Assembly (NCBI GenBank): GCA_035533755.1
Contig: DATLTC010000051.1
Location: forward strand, 1 to 64,000
From: Gemmatimonadaceae bacterium
Lineage (GTDB): Bacteria > Gemmatimonadota > Gemmatimonadetes > Gemmatimonadales > Gemmatimonadaceae
Length of the DNA: 64,000 nt
Direction: 5' to 3'
A program made the translations under genes and the position numbers. This document shows positions 21,749 to 32,200 of this stretch, one piece after another; the first letter of the stretch is position 1, and every line of letters starts with the position of its first letter. The notes under the pieces were generated by a model that searched no databases, was not told the origin of the DNA, and was given only the letters and a program-made list of their open reading frames with translations.

Positions 21749-23667
21749 GTCGCGCGGCGTGGGTGGGCGCGCTCGCGGCTCTGGGCACGGCCGCGCTGAG
21801 CGGATGCACGCAGTCGCTCAAGCTGAGCCCCGACGACTCGCCCACCGTGCTCGCGCACCAGGCGATCACGGCGCCCGATCCGGGGGAACCCGGCCCGTAC
21901 CGCGTGCGGTATCTGACCTACGGCAGCGGCACCGACAAACGCCGCGCCGCATTCCGCGACTCGGTGGCCTTCCGGACCAAGGCCGTGGACGCGTCGCCGT
22001 TCGTGAAGATGTCGCCCGAGCAGGCCCGGGACCGCAAGGACACGTGGGGATTCGACATCAAGCATTCGCCGTTGAACGGCCGCGTGTGGTACCCCGACGG
22101 CCCCGGCCCCTTTCCGCTGGTGGTGATCGCGCACGGCAATCACGACCCCACCGACTACTCGGACCCGGGCTACCAGTATCTGGGCGAGCTGCTCGCGTCG
22201 CGCGGCTTCATCCTCGTGTCGATCGACGAGAACTACATCAACGGCAGCCTGCGCGGCGAGAACGCCGGGCGCGCCTGGATCATGCTCGAGCACCTCGCGG
22301 CGTGGAAGGCATTCACCGACAGCGCGGGCAACCCGTTCTTTCACAAGGTGGACTGGAGCGAGATCGGCATCATGGGCCACTCGCGCGGCGGCGGCGCGGT
22401 GAGCCACGCCGTGCAGTTCAACCGGCTGGCGCGCTTCCCGGACGACGCCAACGTGACGTTCGACTTCCATTTCAACATCCGCGCCGTGGTGGCGATCGCG
22501 CCGGTGGACGGGCAATACAAGCCCGCGGGGCAGTTCGAGCCCATCGAGAACGTGAACTTCCTGGTGATCCACGGCTCGCACGACGGGGACGTGTCGGAAT
22601 TCATGGGGCTGCGGCCGTACGAGCGGCTGAGGTTCACCGACGGCCAACCCTGGTTCAAGTCGGCGTGGTACGTGTACCGCGCCAACCATGGCCAGTGGAA
22701 CACCGTGTGGAACAACCACGACAACGGGCCGCGCAGCGGCAACCGGCTCGACCTGCGGGCGCTGCTCACGCCCGCGGAGCAGCGGCAGTTCGGCAAGGTG
22801 GTGATCGGCGGATTCCTGGAGGCCACGCTGCACCACCGTTCCGAGTACCTGCCCATGTTCCGCGATCAGCGCACGATCGGCCACTGGCTGCCCAAGACGA
22901 TGTACATCACCCGGTTCCAGGAGAGCAGCTTCCACCTGCTCGCCGACTACGACGAGGACGTGGATGTGACCACGGGATCGGTGCCCGGGGTGACGCTCCG
23001 CGGCGACAGCCTGGCCACCTGGCACGAAGCGCCGCTTCCCCTGCGATTCAAGAACGACGAGCAGAACACCAACGCGGTGTGGCTGGGATGGAACAACCGC
23101 ATCGCCGGCGCGGACACCGCGGCCCGCGGCAAACCGGCGTCGTACACGCTCGCGCTGTCCGACTCGCTCGTCGCGGCGCTCCACGTGGGCGACACGTCGT
23201 CGGTGATGCTCTCCCTGGCGCCGACGCGCGCGATGCCCAAGCCGCGCACGCCGGCGCGCGACTCCAGCGCGGTGGGCGCCGGCCGCGCCCGCAAGGCCGA
23301 TCGGGCCAAGCCCCCCGCCGTGCACGACGACTCGGTGCCGATGGACCTCACCGTGGAACTGGTGGACGCCGACGGCCACGTGGCGCGGCTGCCGCTGTCC
23401 ACGTTCGGGCCCGTGCGGCGTCCGCTCGAGACCCACGTGCTGCGCCGCGCCGACCGCGAGGCGGAGGCGTTCCGCGAGCCGTACGAGCTCGTGCTGCAGA
23501 CCTATCCGATGCCGATGACCGCATTCATGAAGGCGGCACCGGGCTTCGAACCGGCGCGGCTGCGCGCCATCCGGCTGGTGTTCGACCGCACGCCGTCGGG
23601 CACGGTGGTGATGGACGACGTGGGGCTGGCGAACATGAATCCGGCCTTCCTGCCGCCCACGCCCTGA
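21745..23667 (+). CDS. Alpha/beta-hydrolase-fold lipoprotein
   Basis: A 640-residue exported enzyme-like protein. The signal ends in lipobox LSGC (about Cys21). A hydrolase core spans about 110-350: oxyanion strand PFPLVVIAHGNHD, nucleophile elbow GHSRGGG with Ser about 213, acid Asp in VIHGSHDGDVSE, and a His region in ANHGQWNTVWNNHDNG. The elbow and length resemble chlorophyllase/PET-hydrolase-like lipases. The C-terminal 200 residues are a beta-rich domain with a charged Arg/Lys/Ala linker (about 500-530). It starts by ATGA overlap with the barrel gene. The substrate is unknown; an ester or peptide substrate at the outer membrane is inference. Confidence 0.8.
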   Translation: MSRAAWVGALAALGTAALSGCTQSLKLSPDDSPTVLAHQAITAPDPGEPGPYRVRYLTYGSGTDKRRAAFRDSVAFRTKAVDASPFVKMSPEQARDRKDTWGFDIKHSPLNGRVWYPDGPGPFPLVVIAHGNHDPTDYSDPGYQYLGELLASRGFILVSIDENYINGSLRGENAGRAWIMLEHLAAWKAFTDSAGNPFFHKVDWSEIGIMGHSRGGGAVSHAVQFNRLARFPDDANVTFDFHFNIRAVVAIAPVDGQYKPAGQFEPIENVNFLVIHGSHDGDVSEFMGLRPYERLRFTDGQPWFKSAWYVYRANHGQWNTVWNNHDNGPRSGNRLDLRALLTPAEQRQFGKVVIGGFLEATLHHRSEYLPMFRDQRTIGHWLPKTMYITRFQESSFHLLADYDEDVDVTTGSVPGVTLRGDSLATWHEAPLPLRFKNDEQNTNAVWLGWNNRIAGADTAARGKPASYTLALSDSLVAALHVGDTSSVMLSLAPTRAMPKPRTPARDSSAVGAGRARKADRAKPPAVHDDSVPMDLTVELVDADGHVARLPLSTFGPVRRPLETHVLRRADREAEAFREPYELVLQTYPMPMTAFMKAAPGFEPARLRAIRLVFDRTPSGTVVMDDVGLANMNPAFLPPTP

Positions 23668-23673
23668 GCGCCG

Positions 23674-25980
23674 TCAGGCCGCGGGCTCGCGGTGCAGGAT
23701 CTCGCCCACGCGCTCGACCAGCGCGGCGGCGCTGAACGGCTTCTGCAGGATGGGCGTGTTGGCGTTGTCGAGCGTGCGGCGCAGCGCGTCCTCGTCCATG
23801 TAGCCCGACATGATCGCGATCACGGCGGCGGGGCGCTCGGCGGCGAACGCGCGGGCCAACTCGCCGCCGTTCATGCGCGGCATCATGACATCGGTGAGCA
23901 GCAGGTCAATCTCCCCCTCGTGGCGCCGCGACACCTCGAGCGCCTCAACACCGTCGCGCGCCGTGAGCACCACGTAGCCCTCGTTGCGCAGGATGCGTTC
24001 GGCGAGCACGAGCACTCCCTCGCTGTCCTCGGCGATGAGAATCGTCCCACCGCCGCGCGGCACGACGCGCGAGCGGGGCGCCGACGGCCGCTCGGCCTCC
24101 ACCTGGGCGTCCACCGTCGGCAGGTGGATGGCAAACGTCGCGCCCTTGCCCGGCGCGCTGTCCACGACGATGAACCCACCGCTCTGGGTCACGATGCCGT
24201 AGACCATCGACAGCCCCAGGCCCGTGCCCTTGCCGCGCTCCTTGGTGGTGAAGAACGGTTCGAATAGCCGTTCGCGCACCTCGGGCGTCATGCCGCACCC
24301 GGTGTCGACCACGCGCAGCACCGCGTAGCGCCCCGGGGCGTGGCGCGCATCGGGCCCCGGCGCGACGTCCACGTTGGCCGTCTCGATGGCGAGCGATCCG
24401 CCGGCCTCGCCCATCGCGTCGCGCGCGTTGAGCGCCAGGTTCAGCAACACCTGCTCCATCTGGCCCGGATCGGCGCGCACCGTGGCCAGGTCGGGCGCGA
24501 GTCGCGTGGACACCGTCACCCCGTCGCCGAGCAGGCGCTGAAGAATGCGCGCGAGATCGGTGACGATCGTGTTGAGACTGAGCGATTCGGGACGCATCAA
24601 CTGCCGGCGGCTGAAGGCGAGCAGCTGGCGAGTGAGGGTCGCGGCGCGGTCGGTGGCTTTGCAGATCTCGAGCACGTCGCCACGGCGCGGATCGTCGGCG
24701 CGGATGCTCTGGAAGAGCACGTCGCTGAATCCGCGAATGGCGGTGAGCAGATTGTTGAAGTCGTGCGCCACGCCGCCGGCGAGCTGTCCCACGGCTTCCA
24801 TCTTCTGCACGTGGCGCAGCTCCTCCTCGAACCGCCGGCGTTCCGTCACGTCGCGCGACACCGTGAGGAATCCGGTGACCTCGCCGGTGGCCTCGTCCAC
24901 GATCGTCTGGCGGGTGGTCTCGAACCACACCTCCCGCCCGTCGGACCGCCGCATGCGGCAGGTGGTGAGGTCCACGCCGTGATCCTGCAGCAGGCGCTCG
25001 TGCGCGGCGCGCACCGCCCGGACGTCGGCCGGATCGCACAACTCCTCGAACAACCGACCCACGAGCTGTTCTGGCTCGTACCCGAGGAGCGCGCGGCACA
25101 CCGGCGACACGTACACGAACCGCCCGGCACGCGTGAGACGGGCCAGCATGTCCATCGAGTGGTCGGCCAGGAACCGGTGCCGCTCCTCGCTCTCGCGCAG
25201 GGCTTCCTCGGCGGCGCGCTGCGCCGTGATGTCGCGCGCCACCGCGAACAGCGCCACCACGCGGTCGTCCTTCACCTCGACCTGCACGTTCTGGCCCACC
25301 CACACGTCGCGGCCGTCGGCGCGAAGCGCCGGGAACTCCCAGTAGGTGACCGGGACGCGGTTCCGGATCTGCCCCGTGTACAGATCGATCCCTTCCATGC
25401 GATAGTCGGGACGCACGAAATCGAGGTACGAGCGCCCCACGATGCTCCCCTCGCCCATGCCGAGCACGCGCGACGCGACCGGATTGGCGTAGGTGAAGAT
25501 GCCGCGCGGATCGATGCGATAGATGCCGTCGGTCGCGCTCTCCACGAGCAGCCGGAACCGCTCCTCGCTGGCCCGCAGTGATTCCTCCACGTGCTGGCGG
25601 TCGGAGATGTCCCGCGACGTGATGACGATGCCGTCGTCCACGCGCACCACCTGATGGCGCACCCATTCCGCGCGGATGGCGGGCTCCTGCACGCGCACTT
25701 CCTCGGCGTACGATTCCCCGGAGGCCACCACCTGCGCGCACCGGTCGATGAATCCGGCGGCGCGCGCCGTGGGCAGGATGTCCGACAGCAGCCGGCCGAC
25801 CACCGCCTCGCGAGGTCTGCCCAGGAACTCCTCGCCCCGGCGGTTCAACTCCACCAGCCGGAAGTCCACCACCGACCCACCGGCGTCACGCACGGACTCG
25901 AGCAGGAAGAAGGCGTCGAGGCTCGCGGCGATCGCGCCGCGGAAGCGGCTCTCGTCGGCGTGAGCGGAGGATGGCGGCAC
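23674..25980 (-). CDS. PAS-domain hybrid histidine kinase with C-terminal receiver
   Basis: A 768-residue soluble kinase. Three PAS domains (about 12-130, 140-265, 270-385) are each followed by PAC-like strands ([22 protein letters not shown]). HisKA has His406 in [17 protein letters not shown]. The HATPase N box is [13 protein letters not shown], with G boxes DTGCGMT and KGTGLGLS. The receiver has Asp697 ([13 protein letters not shown]). The HDFNN-type His box and terminal receiver are common in stress-responsive kinases that often lack a dedicated regulator. The frame is open to 26082, but a TATAAT box at 26056-26061 implies transcription starts downstream of that ATG, so GTG 25980 is preferred. 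It diverges from a marR-type gene. Confidence 0.88.
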   Translation of the reverse strand: MPPSSAHADESRFRGAIAASLDAFFLLESVRDAGGSVVDFRLVELNRRGEEFLGRPREAVVGRLLSDILPTARAAGFIDRCAQVVASGESYAEEVRVQEPAIRAEWVRHQVVRVDDGIVITSRDISDRQHVEESLRASEERFRLLVESATDGIYRIDPRGIFTYANPVASRVLGMGEGSIVGRSYLDFVRPDYRMEGIDLYTGQIRNRVPVTYWEFPALRADGRDVWVGQNVQVEVKDDRVVALFAVARDITAQRAAEEALRESEERHRFLADHSMDMLARLTRAGRFVYVSPVCRALLGYEPEQLVGRLFEELCDPADVRAVRAAHERLLQDHGVDLTTCRMRRSDGREVWFETTRQTIVDEATGEVTGFLTVSRDVTERRRFEEELRHVQKMEAVGQLAGGVAHDFNNLLTAIRGFSDVLFQSIRADDPRRGDVLEICKATDRAATLTRQLLAFSRRQLMRPESLSLNTIVTDLARILQRLLGDGVTVSTRLAPDLATVRADPGQMEQVLLNLALNARDAMGEAGGSLAIETANVDVAPGPDARHAPGRYAVLRVVDTGCGMTPEVRERLFEPFFTTKERGKGTGLGLSMVYGIVTQSGGFIVVDSAPGKGATFAIHLPTVDAQVEAERPSAPRSRVVPRGGGTILIAEDSEGVLVLAERILRNEGYVVLTARDGVEALEVSRRHEGEIDLLLTDVMMPRMNGGELARAFAAERPAAVIAIMSGYMDEDALRRTLDNANTPILQKPFSAAALVERVGEILHREPAA

Positions 25981-26055
25981 AGGGCGAGGGCGGAAGGCGG
26001 GAATCGCGAGGGAACAGGCCGAGCGCGCGTCGGGTGCGCGCTGCGCGAGGCCAGA

Positions 26056-26082
26056 ATTATAGCCTAACCGGCGCGCAGGCAA
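26056..26082 (-). promoter_or_regulatory. Promoter of the PAS hybrid kinase gene
   Basis: A perfect TATAAT (26056-26061, minus strand) with a weak TTGCCT about 15 bases upstream. Transcription would begin near 26048, which rules out the upstream in-frame ATG at 26082 as translation start. Confidence 0.6.
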
Positions 26083-26120
26083 CGGGCCGTTCCGCCGGCT
26101 GCGCCGGCCGACCGCCGGAC

Positions 26121-26147
26121 GTTAACCGCATGATTCTGCTGGTTAAC
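26121..26147. promoter_or_regulatory. GTTAACC/GGTTAAC inverted repeat (possible operator)
   Basis: Perfect 7-base arms at 26121-26127 and 26141-26147, centres 20 bases apart, about two helical turns. It lies between the PAS kinase promoter and the MarR-type gene, so it may bind the MarR dimer. No T-run follows, so a terminator is unlikely. Confidence 0.4.
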
Positions 26148-26370
26148 AGCGCGGAATTGCGTCCAGGCCGCGCGGTTCCGTGGTGCCCGCGACAGTCTGC
26201 CAGGCGATCCGCCCCCAGACGCGGGCCAGCATGGGCCCCAACATAACAACAGGGGCACATGGGACCGCGTATAGTAGACAACGTTTGGCGCCCGAAGGCT
26301 GGCGACGCGCCCCCCCGGCGCGTACGCTGACGGCCCAGGGCTTTGCGATCACCCTTCTGCCACTCCCCCC

Positions 26371-26862
26371 GTGACCACAGAAGAAATCGAACACACCACC
26401 ACGGCGATGAACGCCATCCGCTCGATCGTGCGAGCGCTGCGCGTGTCATCCCGCATGATCGAAACCAAGATGGGCATCAGCGGCGCGCAGCTGTTCGTGC
26501 TGCAGCAGCTGAGCGAGCGGTCGGCCGACTCGCTCAACGACCTGGCCGATCGGACCGCCACGCACCAGAGCTCGGTATCCGTGGTGGTGCGGCGGCTGGT
26601 GGACCACGGCTACGTGGCGCGGCACACCGCGTCGGCGGACCGGCGCCGCGTGGAACTGGCGCTCACCGAGAAGGGGCGCGAGTTGCTGGCGGACGCGCCG
26701 ACCACGGTGCAGGTGAAGCTCCTGCGCGGCGCGCGCGCGTTCACGGCCGCGCAGAAGAAGGAGCTCGCCGCCCTGCTGGGGTCGTGGGTCCGCGCCTCGG
26801 GTCTGGAGGACGGGAGTCCGCCGATGATGCTGGAGGATACGACGGGCGGGAACGACGTCTGA
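26371..26862 (+). CDS. MarR-family transcriptional regulator
   Basis: A 163-residue winged-helix dimeric repressor or activator. Recognition region: LNDLADRTATHQSSVSVVVRRLVDHGYVARHTASADRRRVELALTE spans the HTH and wing (about 55-100), with the wing pattern ADRRRVELALT characteristic of MarR. Starts at GTG. It stands alone, divergent from the PAS kinase, and converges with a KdpD-like kinase 15 bases past its stop. An inverted repeat upstream (26121-26147) is a possible autoregulatory site. Ligand and targets unknown. Confidence 0.92.
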   Translation: MTTEEIEHTTTAMNAIRSIVRALRVSSRMIETKMGISGAQLFVLQQLSERSADSLNDLADRTATHQSSVSVVVRRLVDHGYVARHTASADRRRVELALTEKGRELLADAPTTVQVKLLRGARAFTAAQKKELAALLGSWVRASGLEDGSPPMMLEDTTGGNDV

Positions 26863-26877
26863 GAACCAGACCCCGGT

Positions 26878-28311
26878 TCAGTCGGGGTCGTACGCGGGCA
26901 GCACCAGCGAGAACACGCTGCCACCACCCAGGCGCGGGGCGAACTGCACGGCCCCGCCTTGGGAGTGCGCGAGCCGCTGGGCGATGGAGAGTCCGAGACC
27001 GGCGCCGCCGTCGTTGGCCGCCGTGGGCGGCCGATAGAACGGCTCGAAGATCTGGTGCACCTCGCTCGCGGGAACGCCGGGGCCGCGATCCGAGACCGAG
27101 AATCTGAGCGTGTCGCCCTCGCGGGTGACGGTCAGGTCGACCGTCGAATCGCTGGGCGCGTAGCGTAGCGCATTCTCCACGAGATTGCCCAGGATGCGCA
27201 GCGTGTGCACGAAGTCGAACATGCCGAACAGCGCCGGCTGGGTGAGGTCCACCGTGGTCACGAGCTTGCGCCCGCGGGCCGCCCCGGCGAACTGGCGCGC
27301 CACCGCGCCGATCACGTCCTCGGCGGAATTCAGCTCGGGCGTGGTGCGGAACGTGCCGCCCTTGATGCGCGACAGATCGAGCAGATCATTCACGAGGCCC
27401 GACAGCCGGTCGGCCTGCTCCTCGATCACCACCGCGTTCTCGTCGCCGCGGAGGGCCGCATCCTGGGCCAGGGCCTTGATCGTGGTGAGGGGCGTTCGCA
27501 GATCGTGGCTCACCGTGGCGAGTAGGATGTCCTTCAGGCGGTTCGCTTCGCGGAGGCCTTCGGCGTGGGCCGCCTCGCCTTCCAGACGCATGCGCTCGAT
27601 GCCCAGCGCCGCGTAGTACGTGAGCGCCTCGAGAAACTGGATCTGCGAGGCGTTGAGCTGGATGTCGGTGGGATGGTGCAGCCGCAGCATCCCCACCGCT
27701 TCGCCGTGCGCGGTGAGCGGCAGCGTGAGCGACCGCGCCGATTCGCGCACCGGCCAAGCGCCCGCGTGCGCGACCTCCACTTCGCTGTCGCCCATCACGC
27801 GATCGATGGCACACGAATCGACGCGCAACTCGTCGCGGATCACGCGGGCGATGGCCGCCAGCGCCTGCTCGGCGGTGCCGGCGTTGAGGGTTTCCGAGCC
27901 CAGGTGCGACAGGCGCGTGACCTCGTCGGCGCGCTGCTCGGCCTCGGCCGCCTGCGTCTGCGCGTACGACAGGAGTTGGGTGGCCGTCATGGACGTGGCG
28001 AGGAAGGCGAACAGCTCCACCAACTCCAGCGGCTTGTGGACGGCGACGGTGTCGAACGGTTCCTGGAAGTAGTAGTTGATGAGCACGAAGCTCGCGATCG
28101 CCAGGAGAAATCCGAACCGCCGGCCGCCCGCCAGACTCCCCCCGAGCACGACCAGGAGGTACGTGAGCACCACGTGCGCCTGGTCGATGTCGGGACGGAA
28201 CCGGCTCATCGCGATCGTGACGAGCGCGAGGAGCACCGTCCACATGACCCACCCGCGTGCGGGTGAGCCGCGGAGCGCGCTAGATGTTCGACTCGAAGCG
28301 GTACCCGACAC
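26878..28311 (-). CDS. KdpD-like sensor histidine kinase lacking the N-terminal KdpD domain
   Basis: A 477-residue kinase. Four helices of the DUF4118/KdpD membrane block lie at about 22-113 (QAHVVLTYLLVVLGGSL, FVLINYYFQEPFDT typical). Then come a GAF-like domain (about 120-245), HisKA with His269 in VSHDLRTPLTTIKAL, and HATPase with N box LGNLVENALRYAPSD and G boxes DRGPGVP and GAGLGLSIA. The ATP-binding N-terminal Usp/KdpD sensor region of true KdpD is absent. It starts at GTG 28311, 32 bases inside the 3' end of the regulator gene, so the pair is translationally linked. K+ sensing is not assured without that domain and without kdp genes nearby. Confidence 0.9.
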   Translation of the reverse strand: MSGTASSRTSSALRGSPARGWVMWTVLLALVTIAMSRFRPDIDQAHVVLTYLLVVLGGSLAGGRRFGFLLAIASFVLINYYFQEPFDTVAVHKPLELVELFAFLATSMTATQLLSYAQTQAAEAEQRADEVTRLSHLGSETLNAGTAEQALAAIARVIRDELRVDSCAIDRVMGDSEVEVAHAGAWPVRESARSLTLPLTAHGEAVGMLRLHHPTDIQLNASQIQFLEALTYYAALGIERMRLEGEAAHAEGLREANRLKDILLATVSHDLRTPLTTIKALAQDAALRGDENAVVIEEQADRLSGLVNDLLDLSRIKGGTFRTTPELNSAEDVIGAVARQFAGAARGRKLVTTVDLTQPALFGMFDFVHTLRILGNLVENALRYAPSDSTVDLTVTREGDTLRFSVSDRGPGVPASEVHQIFEPFYRPPTAANDGGAGLGLSIAQRLAHSQGGAVQFAPRLGGGSVFSLVLPAYDPD

Positions 28312-29014
28312 CCGGCTCCGTGATGATCAACTGGGGACGCGAGGGATCGATCTCGATCTTTCGCCGCAGATTGGTGATGTGCACGCGCAGGTACTGCTGC
28401 GGATTGCCGAACGCCCGTCCCCAGACGGCGTCGAAGATCTGCTGGTGGGTGAGCGTGCGGCCCGACGCGGTGGCCAGCGTGCGCAGGATCTCCCACTCGA
28501 TGGGCGTGAGGTGGATGGCCCCGGCGCCGGCGCCGCGCGACACGCGGCGGCGCACGAGATCGATGCTCAGGCCGTCCACGGTGATCGTGGCGGTGTGCGA
28601 CGGCACGGACAGCGACTGGAACCGCCGCAACTGGGCCCGCACGCGCGCCGAGAATTCGAGCGTGCTGAACGGCTTGGTCACGTAGTCGTCGGCGCCGAGG
28701 TTGAGCAGGTTCACCTTCTCCTCCTCGCCGTGCCGGGCCGACAGCACGACGATCGGCATCGTGCCCCAGCGGCGGACTTCGCGACACACGTCGGCGCCGG
28801 CCATGTCGGGCAGGCCGAGGTCGAGCACGATCAGGTCGGGCATGGATGCCGCCGCCTGGTCGATGCCCTCGCGTCCAGTGGCCACCTCCACCACCTGGTC
28901 GGTGAGGTCGCGGAGCGCATTGCGCACGGCGCGGCGGATCTGCACTTCGTCGTCGATGACGAGCAGCTTGGGCTTGTCCGGCGTGTCGGCGGGTGGAACA
29001 GTTGGGGTCGTCAC
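28280..29014 (-). CDS. KdpE/OmpR-family response regulator
   Basis: A 244-residue two-domain regulator. The receiver has acidic pair Asp21/Asp22, phospho-Asp65 (LIVLDLGLPDM), a switch Ser in VVLSARHGEEEKV and Lys in DDYVTKPFS. The C-terminal winged helix (about 140-240) has LTPIEWEILRTLATASGRTLTH and the wing TNLRRKIE...ITEPGVGYRFE. The HGEEEK loop is typical of KdpE. It starts at GTG. It is transcribed first, with the KdpD-like kinase overlapping its end. Likely binds direct repeats; no kdpFABC operon is adjacent. Confidence 0.92.
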   Translation of the reverse strand: MTTPTVPPADTPDKPKLLVIDDEVQIRRAVRNALRDLTDQVVEVATGREGIDQAAASMPDLIVLDLGLPDMAGADVCREVRRWGTMPIVVLSARHGEEEKVNLLNLGADDYVTKPFSTLEFSARVRAQLRRFQSLSVPSHTATITVDGLSIDLVRRRVSRGAGAGAIHLTPIEWEILRTLATASGRTLTHQQIFDAVWGRAFGNPQQYLRVHITNLRRKIEIDPSRPQLIITEPGVGYRFESNI

Positions 29015-29256
29015 AGTCGCGTCCTCGAGTCAGGTACCGTTGGGGAGTCTCTACCCCACAAAGACTCCGGGTTCCGACGCTGCGCCACGCGGGCGCGCGA
29101 AGTCGCTGTTTCAAGGTACTGCCAACAGGCCCCTCCGCGGGAGAGTGCGGCCAAATTGGCGGGATTCGGCGGTTGCCGCGTTGCGCGGTTGCGGGGCTGC
29201 CGCTCCGGCGTTCAGTTCATGGGCCACCCCCGCACCGCCCACCGGAGAGATTGGAC

Positions 29257-32200
29257 ATGATCAGAGCCGCGTCCGCCGCCTCACTGCTGCTGGCCCTTGG
29301 ATCGCCGCCGCGCGGCCCGCGGCAACATGCGCACGTGCCCACGCCGGTGGTTCCGGCAACCGCCTATCAGGCGTTGCGATGGCGGTTCGTGGGGCCGTTC
29401 CGCGCCGGCTGGGCCACCGTGGCCGAGGGGATTCCGAGCCAGCCGAACACGTTCTACTTCGGCGCGGCGGGCGGCGGGGTGTGGAAGACCACCGACGCGG
29501 GCCGCACGTGGCACGGCCTGCTGCAGCACGAGGGCGCGTCGAGCGTGGGCGCGCTGGCCATCGCACCGTCCGACGCGAAGATCATCTACGCGGGCACCGG
29601 TGAGGTGGCGGCGCGCTACGACGCGGCCGCCGGCAACGGCATGTACCGCTCGGACGACGGCGGCGCCACGTGGAGGCACCTGGGACTCGACGCCACGCAC
29701 CATATCGGCCGGATCCTCGTGGATCCGCGCAACCCAGATCGTGTGCTCGTGGGGGCGCTGGGACATATGTTTGGCCCCAACCCCGAACGTGGTGTGTATC
29801 TCACCACCGACGGCGGCAGGAGTTGGCAGCAGGTGCTGCACGTGGATGACGCCACCGGCGCCGTGGACCTGGCGTGGGATCCGGAGCACCCCGCCGTGGT
29901 GTACGCGGCCATGTGGCAGATGCGCATGCATCCGTGGATGGACTACTTCATGCCGCAGTCCGGCCCGGGTTCCGGCATCTACAAGAGCGTGGACGGCGGC
30001 GTGCACTGGGCACGCCTCACCAACGGGCTGCCGTCGGCGAACGTGGGCCGCATCGGGCTGGCGGTGGCCCGCGGCAGCGATGGATCCATCGTCTACGCCT
30101 CGGTCGCCGTGGATGGGCCGGCGACCGCCGCGCCGGGTGCGGACGCGAGCGGGCTGTATCGCAGCGACGACGCCGGCGAAAGCTGGCGTCTGGTGAACGG
30201 CAGCGGCGCGCTGGCCAGCAGCTATTTCGGACGGGTCACCGTGGCGCCGAACGACCACAACACCGTATACGTGATGGGGCAGTCCATTCGCCGGTCCACC
30301 GACGGGGGCAAGACGTTCGGCTTCTTCAAGGGCGCGCCCGGCGGCGACGACTACCACTTCCTGTGGATCGATCCCAGTGATCCGTCGCACATGATCTCGG
30401 GGGCGGACCAGGGCGCGGCGGTCACGGTGAACGGCGGCGCGAGCTGGTCGAGCTGGTACAATCAGCCCACGGGGCAGTTCTATCATGTGGCCGCGGACGA
30501 CCGCTTCCCATATCGCGTCTACAGCGGGCAGCAGGACAACGGCTCGGCGGAACTGTGGAGCCGCGGTCCCTACGGCGTGGTGGACGAGCGCGACTGGCAC
30601 CCCGTGGGCGGCGACGAGCGCGACTACATGGTACCCAAGCCCGGCGCCCCGGACACGGTGTTCGGCACCGGCCTCGGCGGCCACGTGTCGCGGTTCGACG
30701 AGGTCACGCGGCAGTCGGCGGAGGTCTCGCCGTGGCCGGTGTCCACGTACGGCGCGTATGCGCCCGACGTGAAGTACCGGTATACCTGGATCACGCCGCT
30801 GGCGTTCTCTCCCCTGCCCCCGCACACGATGTATCTGGGGGCGCAGGTGCTGTTCGCGTCCACCGACGACGGCGACCACTGGCGGGTGGTGAGTCCGGAC
30901 CTGAGCGCCAAGCGCGCGGGCGCCACGGGGTGCCGCACGCCCGACTTCGCCCAGGCCAGCGCATGCGGCTTCGGCGTGATCTACTCCATCGCCCCGTCGC
31001 CGGTCGCGCAGGGGCTGATCTGGGTGGGCACCGACGACGGGCTCATCCACGTGACGCGCGACGGCGGCGCGCACTGGCGCGATGTGACGCCGGCCGCGGT
31101 GCCCGCGTGGGCGCGCATCGACAACGTGGAGCCGTCGCCGTTCGACGCGCGCACGGCCTACGCGTCGGTGGACATGCACCGCATGGATCGCGACACGCCG
31201 ATGATCCTCGAGACCACGGACGGCGGCACCAGTTGGCGCGCGATCACCAGCGGCATTCCGTCCGACGAATTCGTGATGGTGGTGCGCGCCGACCCGGTGA
31301 AGCGGGGGCTGCTGTACGCGGGCACCAACCGCGGCGTGTACGTGTCGTTCGACGACGGCGCCGAGTGGCAGCCGCTGTCGCTCAACCTGCCCACCACCTG
31401 GTACCGCGACCTGCTGGTGCACGACGGCGACCTGATCGCGGCCACGCAGGGGCGCGGCCTCTGGATTCTGGACGACGTGGAACCGCTGCGCGAAGCGGCG
31501 GCCGCCGCGGCCGCGCCAGCGCATCTGTTCGCGCCGCTCGTGGCCACGCGGCTCCGCAACGATGAGAATCGCGACACCCCCTGGCCGCCCGGGACGCCCG
31601 TGGCGCAGAATCCGCCCACCGGCGCGGTGCTGGACTACTGGCTCGCCTCGGCGGCCGGCGGGCCGGTGACGCTCACCGTGCGCGACGCCGCCGGCCGCGT
31701 GGTGCGCGAGTTCTCGAGCGCCGACCGGCCCGAGCAGTTGCCGTCCTCGCAGTACTTCGAGAATGGATGGCTGCGCCCCGAACCCACGATGTCCGCCGGA
31801 GCGGGCATGCACCGGTTCGTGTGGGACCTGCGGTATCCGAGGCCCGAGGCGCTGTCGTATGACTACTCGATTGCCGGCGTGTGGCACGAAGGCACGCCGC
31901 TCGAACCGCGCGGACCGTTGGCGCTGCCCGGGCGATATACGGTCACACTTTCCGCCAACGGCACGACGTACACGCAGCCGCTCACGGTGCGCATGGATCC
32001 GCGCGTGCACGTGAGCCAGGCGGCGTTGGAGCACCAGTTGGCGCTCGCCCAGTCGGTGGATTCCACGCTCGCGCGCGCGGTGGAAGCACATCGCGCCGTG
32101 ACGCGGATGCTCCAGGAGCGGAAGGCGGCCCTCACGCCGGCGCAGGTGGACTCGCTCACGGCGCTCGCCGATGCGGGAACGCCCAGCTTCTCGTCGGTGG

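Larger units (their letters stand above)
25981..26370. other. Divergent regulatory region between PAS kinase and MarR gene
   Basis: About 390 bases with no convincing gene. It holds the kinase promoter and the GTTAACC/GGTTAAC inverted repeat annotated separately. A TATAGT about 100 bases before the marR-type start could be its -10 box, without a good -35. Confidence 0.5.

Noticed and set aside
26130-26246. A 38-residue ORF starting inside the GTTAACC palindrome
   Set aside because: Arg/Pro-rich and without a ribosome site; the region is better explained as regulatory.
29041-29058. TGGGG/CCCCA inverted repeat between the KdpE-like and sortilin-like genes
   Set aside because: Arms of only five bases in GC-rich DNA are expected by chance.
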